A stretch of 64,000 nucleotides of DNA, taken from positions 62,001-126,000 of the forward strand of contig NZ_SJNX01000009.1 in NCBI RefSeq assembly GCF_004331075.1. Direction: 5' to 3'. A program made the translations under genes and the position numbers. The DNA comes from Acinetobacter brisouioides (lineage in GTDB: Bacteria > Pseudomonadota > Gammaproteobacteria > Pseudomonadales > Moraxellaceae). Below, piece after piece: positions 18,663 through 27,136 of this stretch (position 1 is the stretch's first letter; the number at the start of each line of letters is the position of its first letter). The notes beneath the pieces were generated by a model. The model worked only from the letters and a program-made list of their open reading frames with translations. It searched no databases and was not told the DNA's origin.

Positions 18663-19556
18663 ATGAATATTAATCAAGAACAACTCAATATCTTTAAAAC
18701 TGTTATGGAAACAGGCTCTTTTTCTGCCGCTGCCCGTCAGCTTGGTAAAGTCCCCTCTGCGGTCAGCATGTCGATTGCCAATCTGGAAATTGATCTCAAC
18801 TTACAGCTCTTTGAACGGGTTGGGCGTGAACCAAAACCGACCGCACAAGCTCAGGTACTTTATGAGAAAACCCTATATTTGCTGACAGAGATTCAGCAAT
18901 GGGTACAGCATGCAAATGCTCTCAGTTATGGTCTGGAATCGACATTAAGTATTGTGGTGGTATCTGAACTAATTCATACCGAATGGACAGATTATATTGC
19001 CCTGCTCGAACAACAGTTTCCCACACTACAACTTGATATTTTTTCAGCACCACAAGAAGATGCTTTACGCATGCTGATGCAAGGACAAGTCCAGTTTGCC
19101 CTGATGTTTGAGCGAGAATATCTTGATCATCGTGAATCATTTATCGAGCTGAAGCGAGAAACCATTGTGCCTGTTGTCAGCTTGTCACACAACTTGGCAA
19201 AGCAAAATCAAATTCCACTAGAAAAACTACAGCGTTACCGTCAAGTGATTGTCACAGGGCGCGACCAGCATCTAAAACCCGAGCTATTGTTTTCGACTCA
19301 ATACTGGCGCACCGATAACCATCAGCTTGCGCTTTCTTTGATTTTAAAAAATCTGGGTTGGGGATTATTACCATTGACCATGCTGGAACAAAACCCACAT
19401 TTATATACCCAGTTGAAGATTCTGGATATTTTGGATATTACCCCACAACTTGAATATTACATTGACCTTGTTTGGAATAAAGAAGCGAAACTGGGACAAG
19501 CCAGTCAATTTTTAATTGATTTTGTTCGGCAGCAGCGTCTTAAAAAAGTGCAATAA
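18663..19556 (+). CDS. aceR: LysR-family activator AceR
   Basis: 297 residues. The N-terminal MNINQEQLNIFKTVMETGSF and LGKVPSAVSMSIANLE closely match the AceR helix-turn-helix region as I remember it. The rest is a LysR effector domain. In A. baumannii AceR binds chlorhexidine and activates the divergent aceI, and the gene order aceI-aceR-tal is the same here. Confidence 0.85.
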   Translation: MNINQEQLNIFKTVMETGSFSAAARQLGKVPSAVSMSIANLEIDLNLQLFERVGREPKPTAQAQVLYEKTLYLLTEIQQWVQHANALSYGLESTLSIVVVSELIHTEWTDYIALLEQQFPTLQLDIFSAPQEDALRMLMQGQVQFALMFEREYLDHRESFIELKRETIVPVVSLSHNLAKQNQIPLEKLQRYRQVIVTGRDQHLKPELLFSTQYWRTDNHQLALSLILKNLGWGLLPLTMLEQNPHLYTQLKILDILDITPQLEYYIDLVWNKEAKLGQASQFLIDFVRQQRLKKVQ

Positions 19557-19626
19557 AACACATCTTTTTTGCAAAAACCTATGCTATAACTAGATGGATT
19601 CAAAACATGATCGAACAGTTTAAACA

Positions 19627-20607
19627 ATGACAGATTCTTCTTTATCCCAATTAAAAAAATTGACAACCATTGTTGCTGACAGCAGCGACTTAAGTGCGAT
19701 TGAACAATTCCGCCCACTCGATGCAACCACGAACCCTTCTTTGATTACTGCAGCAGCAGCCCAAGAAAGCAGCCGAGAACTGATTGAAGCAGCTTATACC
19801 CAAGCGAAACAAGAAGGTTTATGCGCTGATGAGTTGATTGAACGTACGATTGATATTTTAACTGTCAAGTTTGGTGTAGAAATTCTAAAACTTATTGAAG
19901 GACGTGTTTCAACTGAAGTTGATGCAAGTTTATCTTACGATACCGACGCAACCATTGCCAAAGCCAAAGAATTACTGGCATTGTATAAAAGTTATGGTAT
20001 TGATCAAAACCGCATCCTGATTAAAATTGCTTCGACATGGGAAGGAATTCAGGCAGCGAAAGTACTTGAGGCTGAAGGCATTCACTGTAACTTGACGCTA
20101 TTGTTTGGTTCTCATCAAGCTAAAGCCTGTGCAGATGCCAAAGTCACCCTAATCTCACCGTTTGTTGGGCGTATTTTGGACTGGTATAAAAAAGCAGAAA
20201 ATGTTGACCATTATCCAATCGAACAAGATCCAGGTGTGCTATCGGTTAAGGCTATTTTTAACGACTATAAAACCCATGGTATTCAAACTGAAGTGATGGG
20301 CGCAAGTTTCCGCAGCACTGAACAAGTTCTGGCTTTAGCAGGTTGTGACTTATTAACCGTTGCGCCAAATTTACTGGCCCAACTGAGTGAAGATCAACGT
20401 CAGGTCACTGCTCAATTAGTTCCAACACAAAACATTATTCCTGCTGAAGCGGAACTGACTGAAGCAGAATTTAAGCATCAGCTTGAACATGACCTCATGG
20501 CATTTCAGTTATTACAGGCAGGTATTGATGGATTTATTAAAGCTCGTGAGCAACTCAGTGCTTTATTAAGACAATCTTTTGGCATAACTGCCGAATTAAA
20601 GAACTAA
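19627..20607 (+). CDS. tal: transaldolase
   Basis: 326 residues. It transfers a dihydroxyacetone unit between sugar phosphates in the non-oxidative pentose phosphate pathway. DATTNPSLI is near the N-terminus, the Schiff-base lysine is Lys133 in ILIKIASTWEG, and NLTLLF and SPFVGRILDW follow. It is the long TalB-type class and is followed by a terminator. Confidence 0.95.
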   Translation: MTDSSLSQLKKLTTIVADSSDLSAIEQFRPLDATTNPSLITAAAAQESSRELIEAAYTQAKQEGLCADELIERTIDILTVKFGVEILKLIEGRVSTEVDASLSYDTDATIAKAKELLALYKSYGIDQNRILIKIASTWEGIQAAKVLEAEGIHCNLTLLFGSHQAKACADAKVTLISPFVGRILDWYKKAENVDHYPIEQDPGVLSVKAIFNDYKTHGIQTEVMGASFRSTEQVLALAGCDLLTVAPNLLAQLSEDQRQVTAQLVPTQNIIPAEAELTEAEFKHQLEHDLMAFQLLQAGIDGFIKAREQLSALLRQSFGITAELKN

Positions 20608-20630
20608 AATATATTCTCTTTCTTATAGCA

Positions 20631-20662
20631 ACCGAAACTGATTTAAACAGTTTCGGTTTTAT
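20631..20662 (+). terminator. transaldolase terminator
   Basis: ACCGAAACTG / CAGTTTCGGT, a 10-bp stem with a 7-base loop, followed by a T-rich run. Confidence 0.85.
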
Positions 20663-20677
20663 TTATGGTCGGTTATC

Positions 20678-21340
20678 GTGTTTGGGATTATTGATTTACC
20701 AAGATTTATTATTGGTACGATTTTAATTGTTTTACTTCCTGGTCCAAATTCCTTATATCTGTTAGCAACAGCTTCGCGTTATGGAATCAAACGAGGCTAT
20801 CAAGCTGCTCTTGGCATTTTAACAGGAGACAGCATACTGATTTTGGCGACAGTGTTAGGTGCTGTGTCTCTAATCCATGCTTACCCAGTCATCTTTACGA
20901 TTCTGAAAGTATTGGGTGCAGGTTATTTGGCATATTTAGGCATTAAACTGTTTTTACACAGTATTGGTATTTGGAAAAATGCTAAAAATCCAGTTGTTGT
21001 AACCGAAGCCACATCAACAAGTGAACCTGTTATGAATGCGTTGCACCCATTTCGTACCGCCTTAACCATCAGTTTACTAAACCCTAAAGCCATTTTATTT
21101 TTTCTGTCTTTTTTTGTGCAATTCGTTGACCCAAATAGTTCTGCACCGATGCTCAGTTTTCTGATTCTTGCCGTGATTTTACAGTTCATTAGTTTCAGTT
21201 ACTTAACCAGCCTGATTTTTGGTGGCAGAAAATTGGCGCGTTACTTTTCCCAGCAGCAGCGCCTTGCAAGTCTGGCCACCTGTGCAGTTGGTATTTTATT
21301 TTTAACTTTTGGCGCAAAGCTCGCTTTTTCAACTATTTAA
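20678..21340 (+). CDS. leuE: LysE/RhtB-family exporter, LeuE-like
   Basis: 220 residues with about six hydrophobic segments. GTILIVLLPGPNSLYLL is the LysE-family signature in the first helix, and LNPKAILFFLSFFVQFVD is shared with E. coli LeuE, a leucine and analogue exporter. The start is a GTG at 20678. It ends one base before the convergent SMR gene. The substrate is inferred from resemblance. Confidence 0.78.
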   Translation: MFGIIDLPRFIIGTILIVLLPGPNSLYLLATASRYGIKRGYQAALGILTGDSILILATVLGAVSLIHAYPVIFTILKVLGAGYLAYLGIKLFLHSIGIWKNAKNPVVVTEATSTSEPVMNALHPFRTALTISLLNPKAILFFLSFFVQFVDPNSSAPMLSFLILAVILQFISFSYLTSLIFGGRKLARYFSQQQRLASLATCAVGILFLTFGAKLAFSTI

Positions 21341-21341
21341 C

Positions 21342-21677
21342 TTAATGCCCAACTGTTTTTGAAAATAAGTTCATAATTAATACACCTGCAATAATAAACC
21401 CGATACCAATAAATGCAGGTGTATCTAGAGCTTGCTTAAATACGTAATAGCCAATCATTGTTGTAAATACAATGCCAACTCCACTCCAGATGGCATAGAC
21501 TACCCCAATATTAAGCGTTTTGGTGACCTGAGAAAGTGCATAAAATGATGCGCTATAAAAAATAATCACCAAGAGCGATGGCAATAATTTGCTAAAGCCT
21601 TCTGATTTAACCAGAAAAGTTGTTCCTAAAACTTCGGCAATAATTGCAAAAGCTAAAATGATATAAGCATAAAACAT
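21342..21677 (-). CDS. small multidrug resistance (SMR) transporter, EmrE-type
   Basis: 111 residues with four transmembrane helices. The essential membrane glutamate is Glu15 in AIIAEVLGTT, and YAIWSGVGIV in helix 3 is the SMR signature. SMR proteins exchange protons for quaternary ammonium compounds and other cations. The sequence differs from AbeS, the better-known Acinetobacter SMR pump, so the drug range is open. It is the second small cation exporter within 3.5 kb, after aceI. Confidence 0.88.
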   Translation of the reverse strand: MFYAYIILAFAIIAEVLGTTFLVKSEGFSKLLPSLLVIIFYSASFYALSQVTKTLNIGVVYAIWSGVGIVFTTMIGYYVFKQALDTPAFIGIGFIIAGVLIMNLFSKTVGH

Positions 21678-21813
21678 CGAACTCGTGAAAACCCCTAAAA
21701 ATACAATTCACTCTGAAGATACCATAACTACTATAACCACTATAACCAATGACTTAATTTAGCATCACAGCACAACCGTTCTGAAAGAACAAGTCATCAT
21801 CATTCCAAATAAC

Positions 21814-21840
21814 AAAGCACCCGAAGGTGCTTTACTTATT
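21814..21840 (-). terminator. terminator of the small membrane protein gene
   Basis: AAAGCACC-CGAA-GGTGCTTT with T-rich sequence on both sides, ten bases after the stop codon of the 31-residue reading frame on the reverse strand. Confidence 0.7.
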
Positions 21841-21843
21841 TCA

Positions 21844-21939
21844 TTAAATAGCCCAATTAAACATCTGTCCAAAGGCATACACGATGGTGATTAGCATTAA
21901 TACAGATGATGACGTTAATAATAATTCTAAAGTTGTCAT
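21844..21939 (-). CDS. 31-residue one-helix membrane protein, AcrZ-like
   Basis: A 31-codon frame starts at ATG 21939 with GAGGTGG six bases upstream and ends just before a stem-loop terminator, which is all that a real small gene needs. The product begins MTTLELL, has a hydrophobic helix over about residues 12-24 and ends YAFGQMFNWAI. The E. coli efflux-pump partner AcrZ has LELL at its start and YGLGEVFNIFS at the end of its helix, so the resemblance covers both ends. Known: AcrZ binds AcrB and tunes its drug range. Inferred: a comparable accessory of an RND pump. It could also be an unrelated small membrane protein of the KdpF or CydX kind. Confidence 0.65.
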   Translation of the reverse strand: MTTLELLLTSSSVLMLITIVYAFGQMFNWAI

Positions 21940-22287
21940 AGCCCACCTCTCTCAGGTAAGTTGAATATTTTTTATACAATATTTTAAGAAACAATTCAAT
22001 AACAAAAAAATATAATTTTATAATCTTTAAATACTCAAAATTGCATTCATTAACTTTTTTATACAACATTAAATTCAACCATGTATTTGTATCATCAATA
22101 ATTTTTCTCTGATACGCAGGTAAATTTAATTTTAATATTCTTTCGCATCGCTTAAAAATACTGTGATGAAATACACAAAATTAGATCATCCTATTAATAC
22201 AAAATTTAAAATGTATAGGGAGAAAAATAATCAAAGATTTAGGTAAACAGCATCTACTGTCTACCTAAACCATTCACATTAAAATGT
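21940..22287. other. intergenic region with an imperfect hairpin
   Basis: 348 AT-rich bases that must hold the promoter of the 31-residue protein. At 22241-22266, AGGTAAACAG-CATCTA-CTGTCTACCT forms a 10-bp stem with one G-U pair on the reverse strand, followed by AAATCTTTGATTATTTTT, a possible terminator for the gene at 22288-22506. Confidence 0.45.
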
Positions 22288-22506
22288 TTAATTTTCAATA
22301 ACTTTATAAATTTTACAATTGGCTTCACTTTGAAAGAGCAATTCGATTGATGGTAAAATCCGTTCTCCATAAATTTCAATAAAATCAACTTTTTGCTCTA
22401 AAGAATACTGCCCAGAATCATCTCCATCTGCCAATTCTTTCAATACAGCTTTTGCCATATGGTACACATTAAATTGATCTTTTACTTGAATATGAATCGT
22501 TCGCAT
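22288..22506 (-). CDS. hypothetical protein
   Basis: 72 residues starting MRTIHIQVKDQFNVYHMAKA. It is predicted soluble and acidic, and no family is recognised. GAGGGA lies eight bases before the ATG at 22506; an in-frame ATG five codons earlier overlaps this site and is unlikely. It stands alone, downstream of cobS on the same strand but 116 bases away. Confidence 0.65.
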   Translation of the reverse strand: MRTIHIQVKDQFNVYHMAKAVLKELADGDDSGQYSLEQKVDFIEIYGERILPSIELLFQSEANCKIYKVIEN

Positions 22507-22637
22507 AACTCGATCCCTCATCCTGATCTAATTGGTGATTTTTTTATAGCACAAATCTTCAAATGAGAATTTTTTGTAATTGTTAAAATTCTTCGCATTG
22601 TGATCAGTTTGTAAAAATATAAGTGAGTTATTCTGTG

Positions 22638-23390
22638 TCAAAAAAGTCGTATTGATAACAAGATTGCAAGGCTAAGTAAGCTCACACATTCAGAAATTTC
22701 AATACTAGCCCCCACGGTATCGCCTGTGATTCCACCTAAACGGTGTACAAATACATGACGCAAATACCCCAAACAGCTACAAAATACGGCTACAACCGCA
22801 AGCCCTACCCATCCTAAGCTGCTACATGCAAACAGACAAATAAGCGATATGAGCCATAAAAGCTTGCGAGGTAAATCCTGTAAAAAGGATGAACCCAATC
22901 CATGTGCTCGTACATAGTCACAAGTCAGAAATAAAAATAAGGCTGTTAAGCGCCCAAGGACAGGAATCATCACCAACCCATACAGATGCTGGGTTTGTAA
23001 AATGACATAAATGCTGGAAAATTTGAGCAGTAAATTCAAAACCAGACTCAACACCCCAATTGGTCCACACTGTGGGTCTTTCATGATCTTTAAAGTACGT
23101 TCACGATCACCATATCCGCCGACCCAAGCATCAGCCGTATCTGCCAAGCCATCCAGATGCAGACCACCCGTTATAATAACCCAAACCGTTAAAATCAGGC
23201 TAGCGGAAAGCAAAACAGGTAAATGAATATAATTGAGTCCCCAAGCTAGCCCAAAAATTAGACCACCGAGTAACAAACCAATCACAGGATAAAAAGCGAG
23301 TGAATAAGCATTTTGCTGTGGGCTGGGTAACTGTTTGAGCTGTATGGGGAAAATGGTTAGAAACTGTAATGCTATCCAAAATGGCATCAT
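22638..23390 (-). CDS. cobS: adenosylcobinamide-GDP ribazoletransferase (cobalamin synthase)
   Basis: A 250-residue membrane enzyme that joins adenosylcobinamide-GDP with alpha-ribazole (phosphate), the last assembly step of the nucleotide loop of vitamin B12. GGLHLDGLADTADAW and DPQCGPIGV are CobS signatures, and several hydrophobic helices are visible. It is last in the operon, five bases after cobC. Confidence 0.93.
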   Translation of the reverse strand: MMPFWIALQFLTIFPIQLKQLPSPQQNAYSLAFYPVIGLLLGGLIFGLAWGLNYIHLPVLLSASLILTVWVIITGGLHLDGLADTADAWVGGYGDRERTLKIMKDPQCGPIGVLSLVLNLLLKFSSIYVILQTQHLYGLVMIPVLGRLTALFLFLTCDYVRAHGLGSSFLQDLPRKLLWLISLICLFACSSLGWVGLAVVAVFCSCLGYLRHVFVHRLGGITGDTVGASIEISECVSLLSLAILLSIRLF

Positions 23391-23395
23391 AGGAT

Positions 23396-23995
23396 TTACT
23401 CTTGAATAGACAGTTGCAAGTATTCATTTTGCTTGAGATATATGGCTTGAATACTGGCAAGTTCAGCAGGCATAGTCAGCAGTTGAGTGAGTGGTTGTTG
23501 TTGAGCCATACATTTCAACCACTTAATCACACCACCATGACAAACCAGCAATACCTTTTGCCACTGTTGCTGCTGTGCCTGATTAAGCAGCATTTGGCAG
23601 CCTTGCTGCAATCTGTTCTGAAAACCCAGTAAATTTTCCCCTTGTGGTGGCGCATACTGACAAGGGTCTTGCCAAAACTGCCCTAACTGTTCTGGCTGAG
23701 TTTCATGAATATGTTGTAAAGTCAGACCTTCCCAATCCCCAAAATACAACTCTTTAAATTGCGGCATCGTAACGAGAGGCAAACCAAACTGCTGCTGCAC
23801 ATCTTGAGCAAAACTGAGGCAGCGCTGTAAGGGTGATGCCACTATTGCATCCCAAACAGAATGCTGTTGTAAATATAAGGCTATCGTATCCTGCATTTGT
23901 TGGCGGCCTTCGACAGTCAGGGCATCATCTAGATGCCCACGTAAGGTATGCCCCTGCGTTGTTTGCCCATGCCGTAACACATCCAGTTGCAGCAT
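23396..23995 (-). CDS. cobC: histidine phosphatase, alpha-ribazole phosphatase type
   Basis: 199 residues of the phosphoglycerate-mutase-like histidine phosphatase family. The phospho-histidine lies in VLRHGQT, with SPLQRC, KELYFGDWEG and VCHGGVIKW. In the cobalamin operon it should remove the phosphate from alpha-ribazole-5'-phosphate or adenosylcobalamin-5'-phosphate. The ATG directly follows the TAA stop of cobT, so translation is coupled. Confidence 0.88.
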   Translation of the reverse strand: MLQLDVLRHGQTTQGHTLRGHLDDALTVEGRQQMQDTIALYLQQHSVWDAIVASPLQRCLSFAQDVQQQFGLPLVTMPQFKELYFGDWEGLTLQHIHETQPEQLGQFWQDPCQYAPPQGENLLGFQNRLQQGCQMLLNQAQQQQWQKVLLVCHGGVIKWLKCMAQQQPLTQLLTMPAELASIQAIYLKQNEYLQLSIQE

Positions 23996-25048
23996 TTATT
24001 GCTTTTCACCTGTCACAGCAGCTTGCTGAAAGGTTGCCATTTCATTGTGCAACACACATGCCATTTTGAGTACACCCAGCGCAACACCTGCACCACTTCC
24101 CTCACCCAAACGCAAGTTCAATTGCAAAATTGGCTGTGCATGTAACTCTTTTAAAATACGGCGATGCCCATATTCCGCAGACTGATGCCCGAACAGCATC
24201 CATGCACGGACTTTAGGTTGAATCTGTACTGCAATTAAAGCAGCTACAGAGCTAATAAAACCATCAATCAGCATAGGAATGCCAACTTGTGCACAGCGTA
24301 AATAAGCCCCAACCATTGCAGCAATTTCAAAACCACCGACTGCCGCTAAAATTTTAATTGGATCTGCCTGTACATCAGGTTGATGTAATTCAATCGCTTG
24401 CTGAATCACCTGTTTTTTATGTTGCAATTTAGCGTGATCAATACCAGTTCCTACGCCCGTTAGGACTTCAGCAGGTTCATTTAACAACAAACATGCTAGT
24501 GCTGATGCCGAACAAGTATTCCCAATCCCCATTTCACCTGCGATAAACAAATTACTATGCTGTTCTACCGCCTGATCGACACTATTTTTACCAATTGTCA
24601 TCGCAGCGATACATTGGGTTTCACTCATGGCAACTGTTTTTACAAAATTCTGTGTTCCTGCGGCAATTGGATGCTGCTGCACGCCTAGGTAATCATAAGC
24701 CTCACCAACTGTTCCACAGTCAATCACCTGCAGATGAGCCTGATACTGTCGGGCGATTACACTAATTGAAGCACCGCCTGAGGTAAAGTTCTGAAGCATT
24801 TGCCGAGTTACAGCTTGCGGATAAGCAGAAATATTCTCCTGCATCACGCCATGATCTCCTGCAAACAAGCTAATCCAGACATGATCAATATTTGGCTGCT
24901 CGGTACGCTGCAAACCTGCCAAGGTGACTGCCAATTCTTCCAAATCCCCCAATGCGCCAGCAGGTTTTGTCAGTTGCGCCTGTCTTTCCAATGCTTTTTC
25001 TTTAAATGCGTCATCAATATTGCGACACGGCTGTAACCACCAACTCAT
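23996..25048 (-). CDS. cobT: nicotinate-nucleotide--dimethylbenzimidazole phosphoribosyltransferase
   Basis: 350 residues. It makes alpha-ribazole phosphate from nicotinate mononucleotide and the lower-ligand base. FAGDHGVMQE, TSGGASI, GEMGIGNT and the C-terminal LRLGEGSGAG (catalytic Glu) are CobT motifs. The ATG at 25048 follows AAAGGAGTAG and overlaps the cobU stop as ATGA; a longer frame upstream only reads into cobU. Confidence 0.94.
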   Translation of the reverse strand: MSWWLQPCRNIDDAFKEKALERQAQLTKPAGALGDLEELAVTLAGLQRTEQPNIDHVWISLFAGDHGVMQENISAYPQAVTRQMLQNFTSGGASISVIARQYQAHLQVIDCGTVGEAYDYLGVQQHPIAAGTQNFVKTVAMSETQCIAAMTIGKNSVDQAVEQHSNLFIAGEMGIGNTCSASALACLLLNEPAEVLTGVGTGIDHAKLQHKKQVIQQAIELHQPDVQADPIKILAAVGGFEIAAMVGAYLRCAQVGIPMLIDGFISSVAALIAVQIQPKVRAWMLFGHQSAEYGHRRILKELHAQPILQLNLRLGEGSGAGVALGVLKMACVLHNEMATFQQAAVTGEKQ

Positions 25049-25566
25049 TTTTCTACTCCTTTCAATTGCATCGGAAATCCTGCAACGCAAAATACCGCGT
25101 TTTGACAAATCTGTCCCAAAGCCTGATGTAAACGCCCAGACTCATCGACAAAACGACGGGTAATTTCCCCTAACGGCACAACCCCAAGCCCCGTTTCATT
25201 GCTAACCAAAATAATTTCCGACTTCAAATTTGGTAATAATTCCAATAATTTCAAACACTCACGTTTCTGAACTTCAGGATCTTGTGCATAAAGCAGATTA
25301 CTCATCCAAACTGTTAAGCAATCCACCAAAATCACCTGATTTTCACGATCGAGTGCCTGTAAACGTTCTGCCAAATAGATAGGCTCTTCAACCAAGTGCC
25401 AATCCTGACCTCGCCGCTGCTGATGATGGTAGATACGTTCTTGCATTTCCTGATCAACTGCCTGAGCCGTGGCAATATACACGCGCGGTTTTTGTGTTGC
25501 CAGTGCAAGCTGTTCAGCATAATGGCTTTTTCCTGAACGCGCTCCCCCCAATACTAAATGCAACAT
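25045..25566 (-). CDS. cobU: adenosylcobinamide kinase / adenosylcobinamide-phosphate guanylyltransferase
   Basis: A 173-residue bifunctional CobU/CobP enzyme that phosphorylates adenosylcobinamide and then adds GMP. The P-loop GGARSGKSHYAE is at the N-terminus, followed by the CobU segments VDCLTVWMSNLL and NETGLGVVPLGEITRRFVDESGR. The stop overlaps the cobT start by four bases. Confidence 0.94.
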   Translation of the reverse strand: MLHLVLGGARSGKSHYAEQLALATQKPRVYIATAQAVDQEMQERIYHHQQRRGQDWHLVEEPIYLAERLQALDRENQVILVDCLTVWMSNLLYAQDPEVQKRECLKLLELLPNLKSEIILVSNETGLGVVPLGEITRRFVDESGRLHQALGQICQNAVFCVAGFPMQLKGVEK

Positions 25567-25574
25567 AAATAAAA

Positions 25575-26204
25575 CTAACCTAAATGAAAATGATAATGTG
25601 CAGACAATTCACCTTGTAATTGGCGTGTCTGATATGAACCAAAGGTCAAATATCGAAATTTAACTGTCCATGGTTGAACTGGTATTTGCTCAATTTGTTC
25701 TAAAATTGGATTGGCAGCAAACTCATCTCGATACAGGCCTAGCGTTACGTGCGGACAGTAAATAATCGCATCAATTTCTTTTGCAACAGGCCAAAAACAG
25801 CGGCGTAGCTGCAATAAAATATTTTGTTCATCAATTACCTCGACAAATAAAGCACTTTGGAAGCTGCGTACCCGCCCCAGTTTAAGCTCAAAAGTATTCG
25901 CCTGTAGTTGTTGTAACAATTCAATCTGTTGCTTAAGCTGGCGTTCATGAAAATGATCAGATAAATGCTGTAAATGAAATGGTGATTGCCAAAACCCGCA
26001 GACAAACAATGTAATATGCCACCGTCGACGGTTAGGCATATACAGATAAGCTTGAAATTGCTGTTGTATTTGCTTTAAATATTCACTACAGGCAGCATCG
26101 TCTATCTCTAAATACCAGAGAGAAAATTGATCTCTTCCTTTATGCCAATCTGAATAATCTGCATCCAGACTTGCAAATGTATGGCTGTTGGGCTGTAAAA
26201 ACAT
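25575..26204 (-). CDS. 2H phosphoesterase superfamily protein (2'-5' RNA ligase-like)
   Basis: 209 residues with the two HxT motifs of the 2H phosphoesterases: HIT at 63-65 and HVT at 152-154, each in a hydrophobic strand. Family members open cyclic phosphates or act on 2'-5' bonds. It sits eight bases before cobU and three bases after a small unknown gene, inside the cobalamin operon. No role in B12 synthesis is known to me, so its place here is of interest. Confidence 0.8.
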   Translation of the reverse strand: MFLQPNSHTFASLDADYSDWHKGRDQFSLWYLEIDDAACSEYLKQIQQQFQAYLYMPNRRRWHITLFVCGFWQSPFHLQHLSDHFHERQLKQQIELLQQLQANTFELKLGRVRSFQSALFVEVIDEQNILLQLRRCFWPVAKEIDAIIYCPHVTLGLYRDEFAANPILEQIEQIPVQPWTVKFRYLTFGSYQTRQLQGELSAHYHFHLG

Positions 26205-26206
26205 GG

Positions 26207-26527
26207 CTAAAACAGCATAATTCCAACATAGCGATATAAATCTGCTACTCCCAATTCCATTTTATAAATAAACAACTGCTCTACCTGAGCATGAGTGATT
26301 TCTTCAAATACATTCATTTCTTGCGTATGAATATCATCGACCGAATGTGGCAAGCAATGCTCAAACTGATCTGCAATATATTCAAATCCCAAATCCATCG
26401 CAATAAATGCCGTATGCTCGCAAGGCTGTATATACTGTTCTTCTTCCCAATTCAGCACAACATGCTGACAATAAGGACAAGCAAGATTTGCCTGCTCACC
26501 CTGAATTTCAATAAGCTGGTAATTCAT
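26207..26527 (-). CDS. hypothetical Cys-rich protein heading the cobalamin operon
   Basis: 106 acidic residues. ACPYCQHVVLNWEEEQYIQPCEHTAF places two cysteines in CPYC and a later C-x-H, a pattern that could bind zinc. No family is recognised. It is the first gene of the run and ends three bases before the 2H phosphoesterase start. The 119-bp gap upstream, shared with the divergent HD gene, shows no cobalamin riboswitch. Confidence 0.7.
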   Translation of the reverse strand: MNYQLIEIQGEQANLACPYCQHVVLNWEEEQYIQPCEHTAFIAMDLGFEYIADQFEHCLPHSVDDIHTQEMNVFEEITHAQVEQLFIYKMELGVADLYRYVGIMLF

Positions 26528-26646
26528 AAAATATCATTTTTTTTCGGTGGTATAGTTTAAAATATTTTAAGATAAATAGCATTGTATACTTTGAAATTGG
26601 TTATAATTTTGGCAAAAAGAGTGGAACATCTTTCAAGGAACTCAAC

Positions 26647-27072
26647 ATGGCAACTCTAGAAAAAGCCATTACATTTGCAACACGCAAACATGCAGGACAG
26701 GTCGATAAAGCTGGTCAACCTTATATTCTTCATCCACTGCGTTTAATGCTAAAAATGAAAAACGAAGTACAGCAAATAGTCGCTGTACTACATGATGTCA
26801 TAGAAGATACCGATGCAACAATTGTCGATCTCATCTCCTTGGGGTTTAATCAAGATGTTATTGATGCGGTTTGTGCACTCACCAAAAAAGAAGGCGAAAA
26901 TCGTATAGAAGCTGCATGGCGTGCTGTCAAAAATCCAATTGCACGAGAAGTCAAACTTGCCGATGTTGCAGACAATATGGATCTGAGTCGAATTACCCAC
27001 CCAACTGAACGGGACTTTTTACATCTAAAAGAGTATCAGCAGGTTCAAGAAATCTTGCAGCATGGCATTTAA
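26647..27072 (+). CDS. HD-domain phosphohydrolase (SpoT/Mesh1-like)
   Basis: 141 residues with the metal-binding HD pattern: His15 in RKHAGQ, His29 in YILHPLR, HD at 49-50 in VLHDVIEDT, and a later Asp in KLADVADN. The arrangement matches the hydrolase domain of SpoT and the small alarmone hydrolases, and the synthetase domain is absent. A (p)ppGpp-hydrolysing role is plausible but unproven; many short members act on other nucleotides. Confidence 0.75.
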   Translation: MATLEKAITFATRKHAGQVDKAGQPYILHPLRLMLKMKNEVQQIVAVLHDVIEDTDATIVDLISLGFNQDVIDAVCALTKKEGENRIEAAWRAVKNPIAREVKLADVADNMDLSRITHPTERDFLHLKEYQQVQEILQHGI

Positions 27073-27136
27073 AACTTGTATCTGTTTATAAGAACGTATA
27101 TTTTCTAAATACTTTATCTCTCAGGTCGGCTTTGTA

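Noticed and set aside
25045..25108. Longer N-terminus for cobT starting at 25108
   Set aside because: The extra residues are read from the end of cobU in another frame; the ribosome-binding site and ATGA overlap place the start at 25048.
26528..26646. Cobalamin riboswitch upstream of the cob operon
   Set aside because: The gap is only 119 bases, and no B12-box or the required long multi-stem region can be seen.
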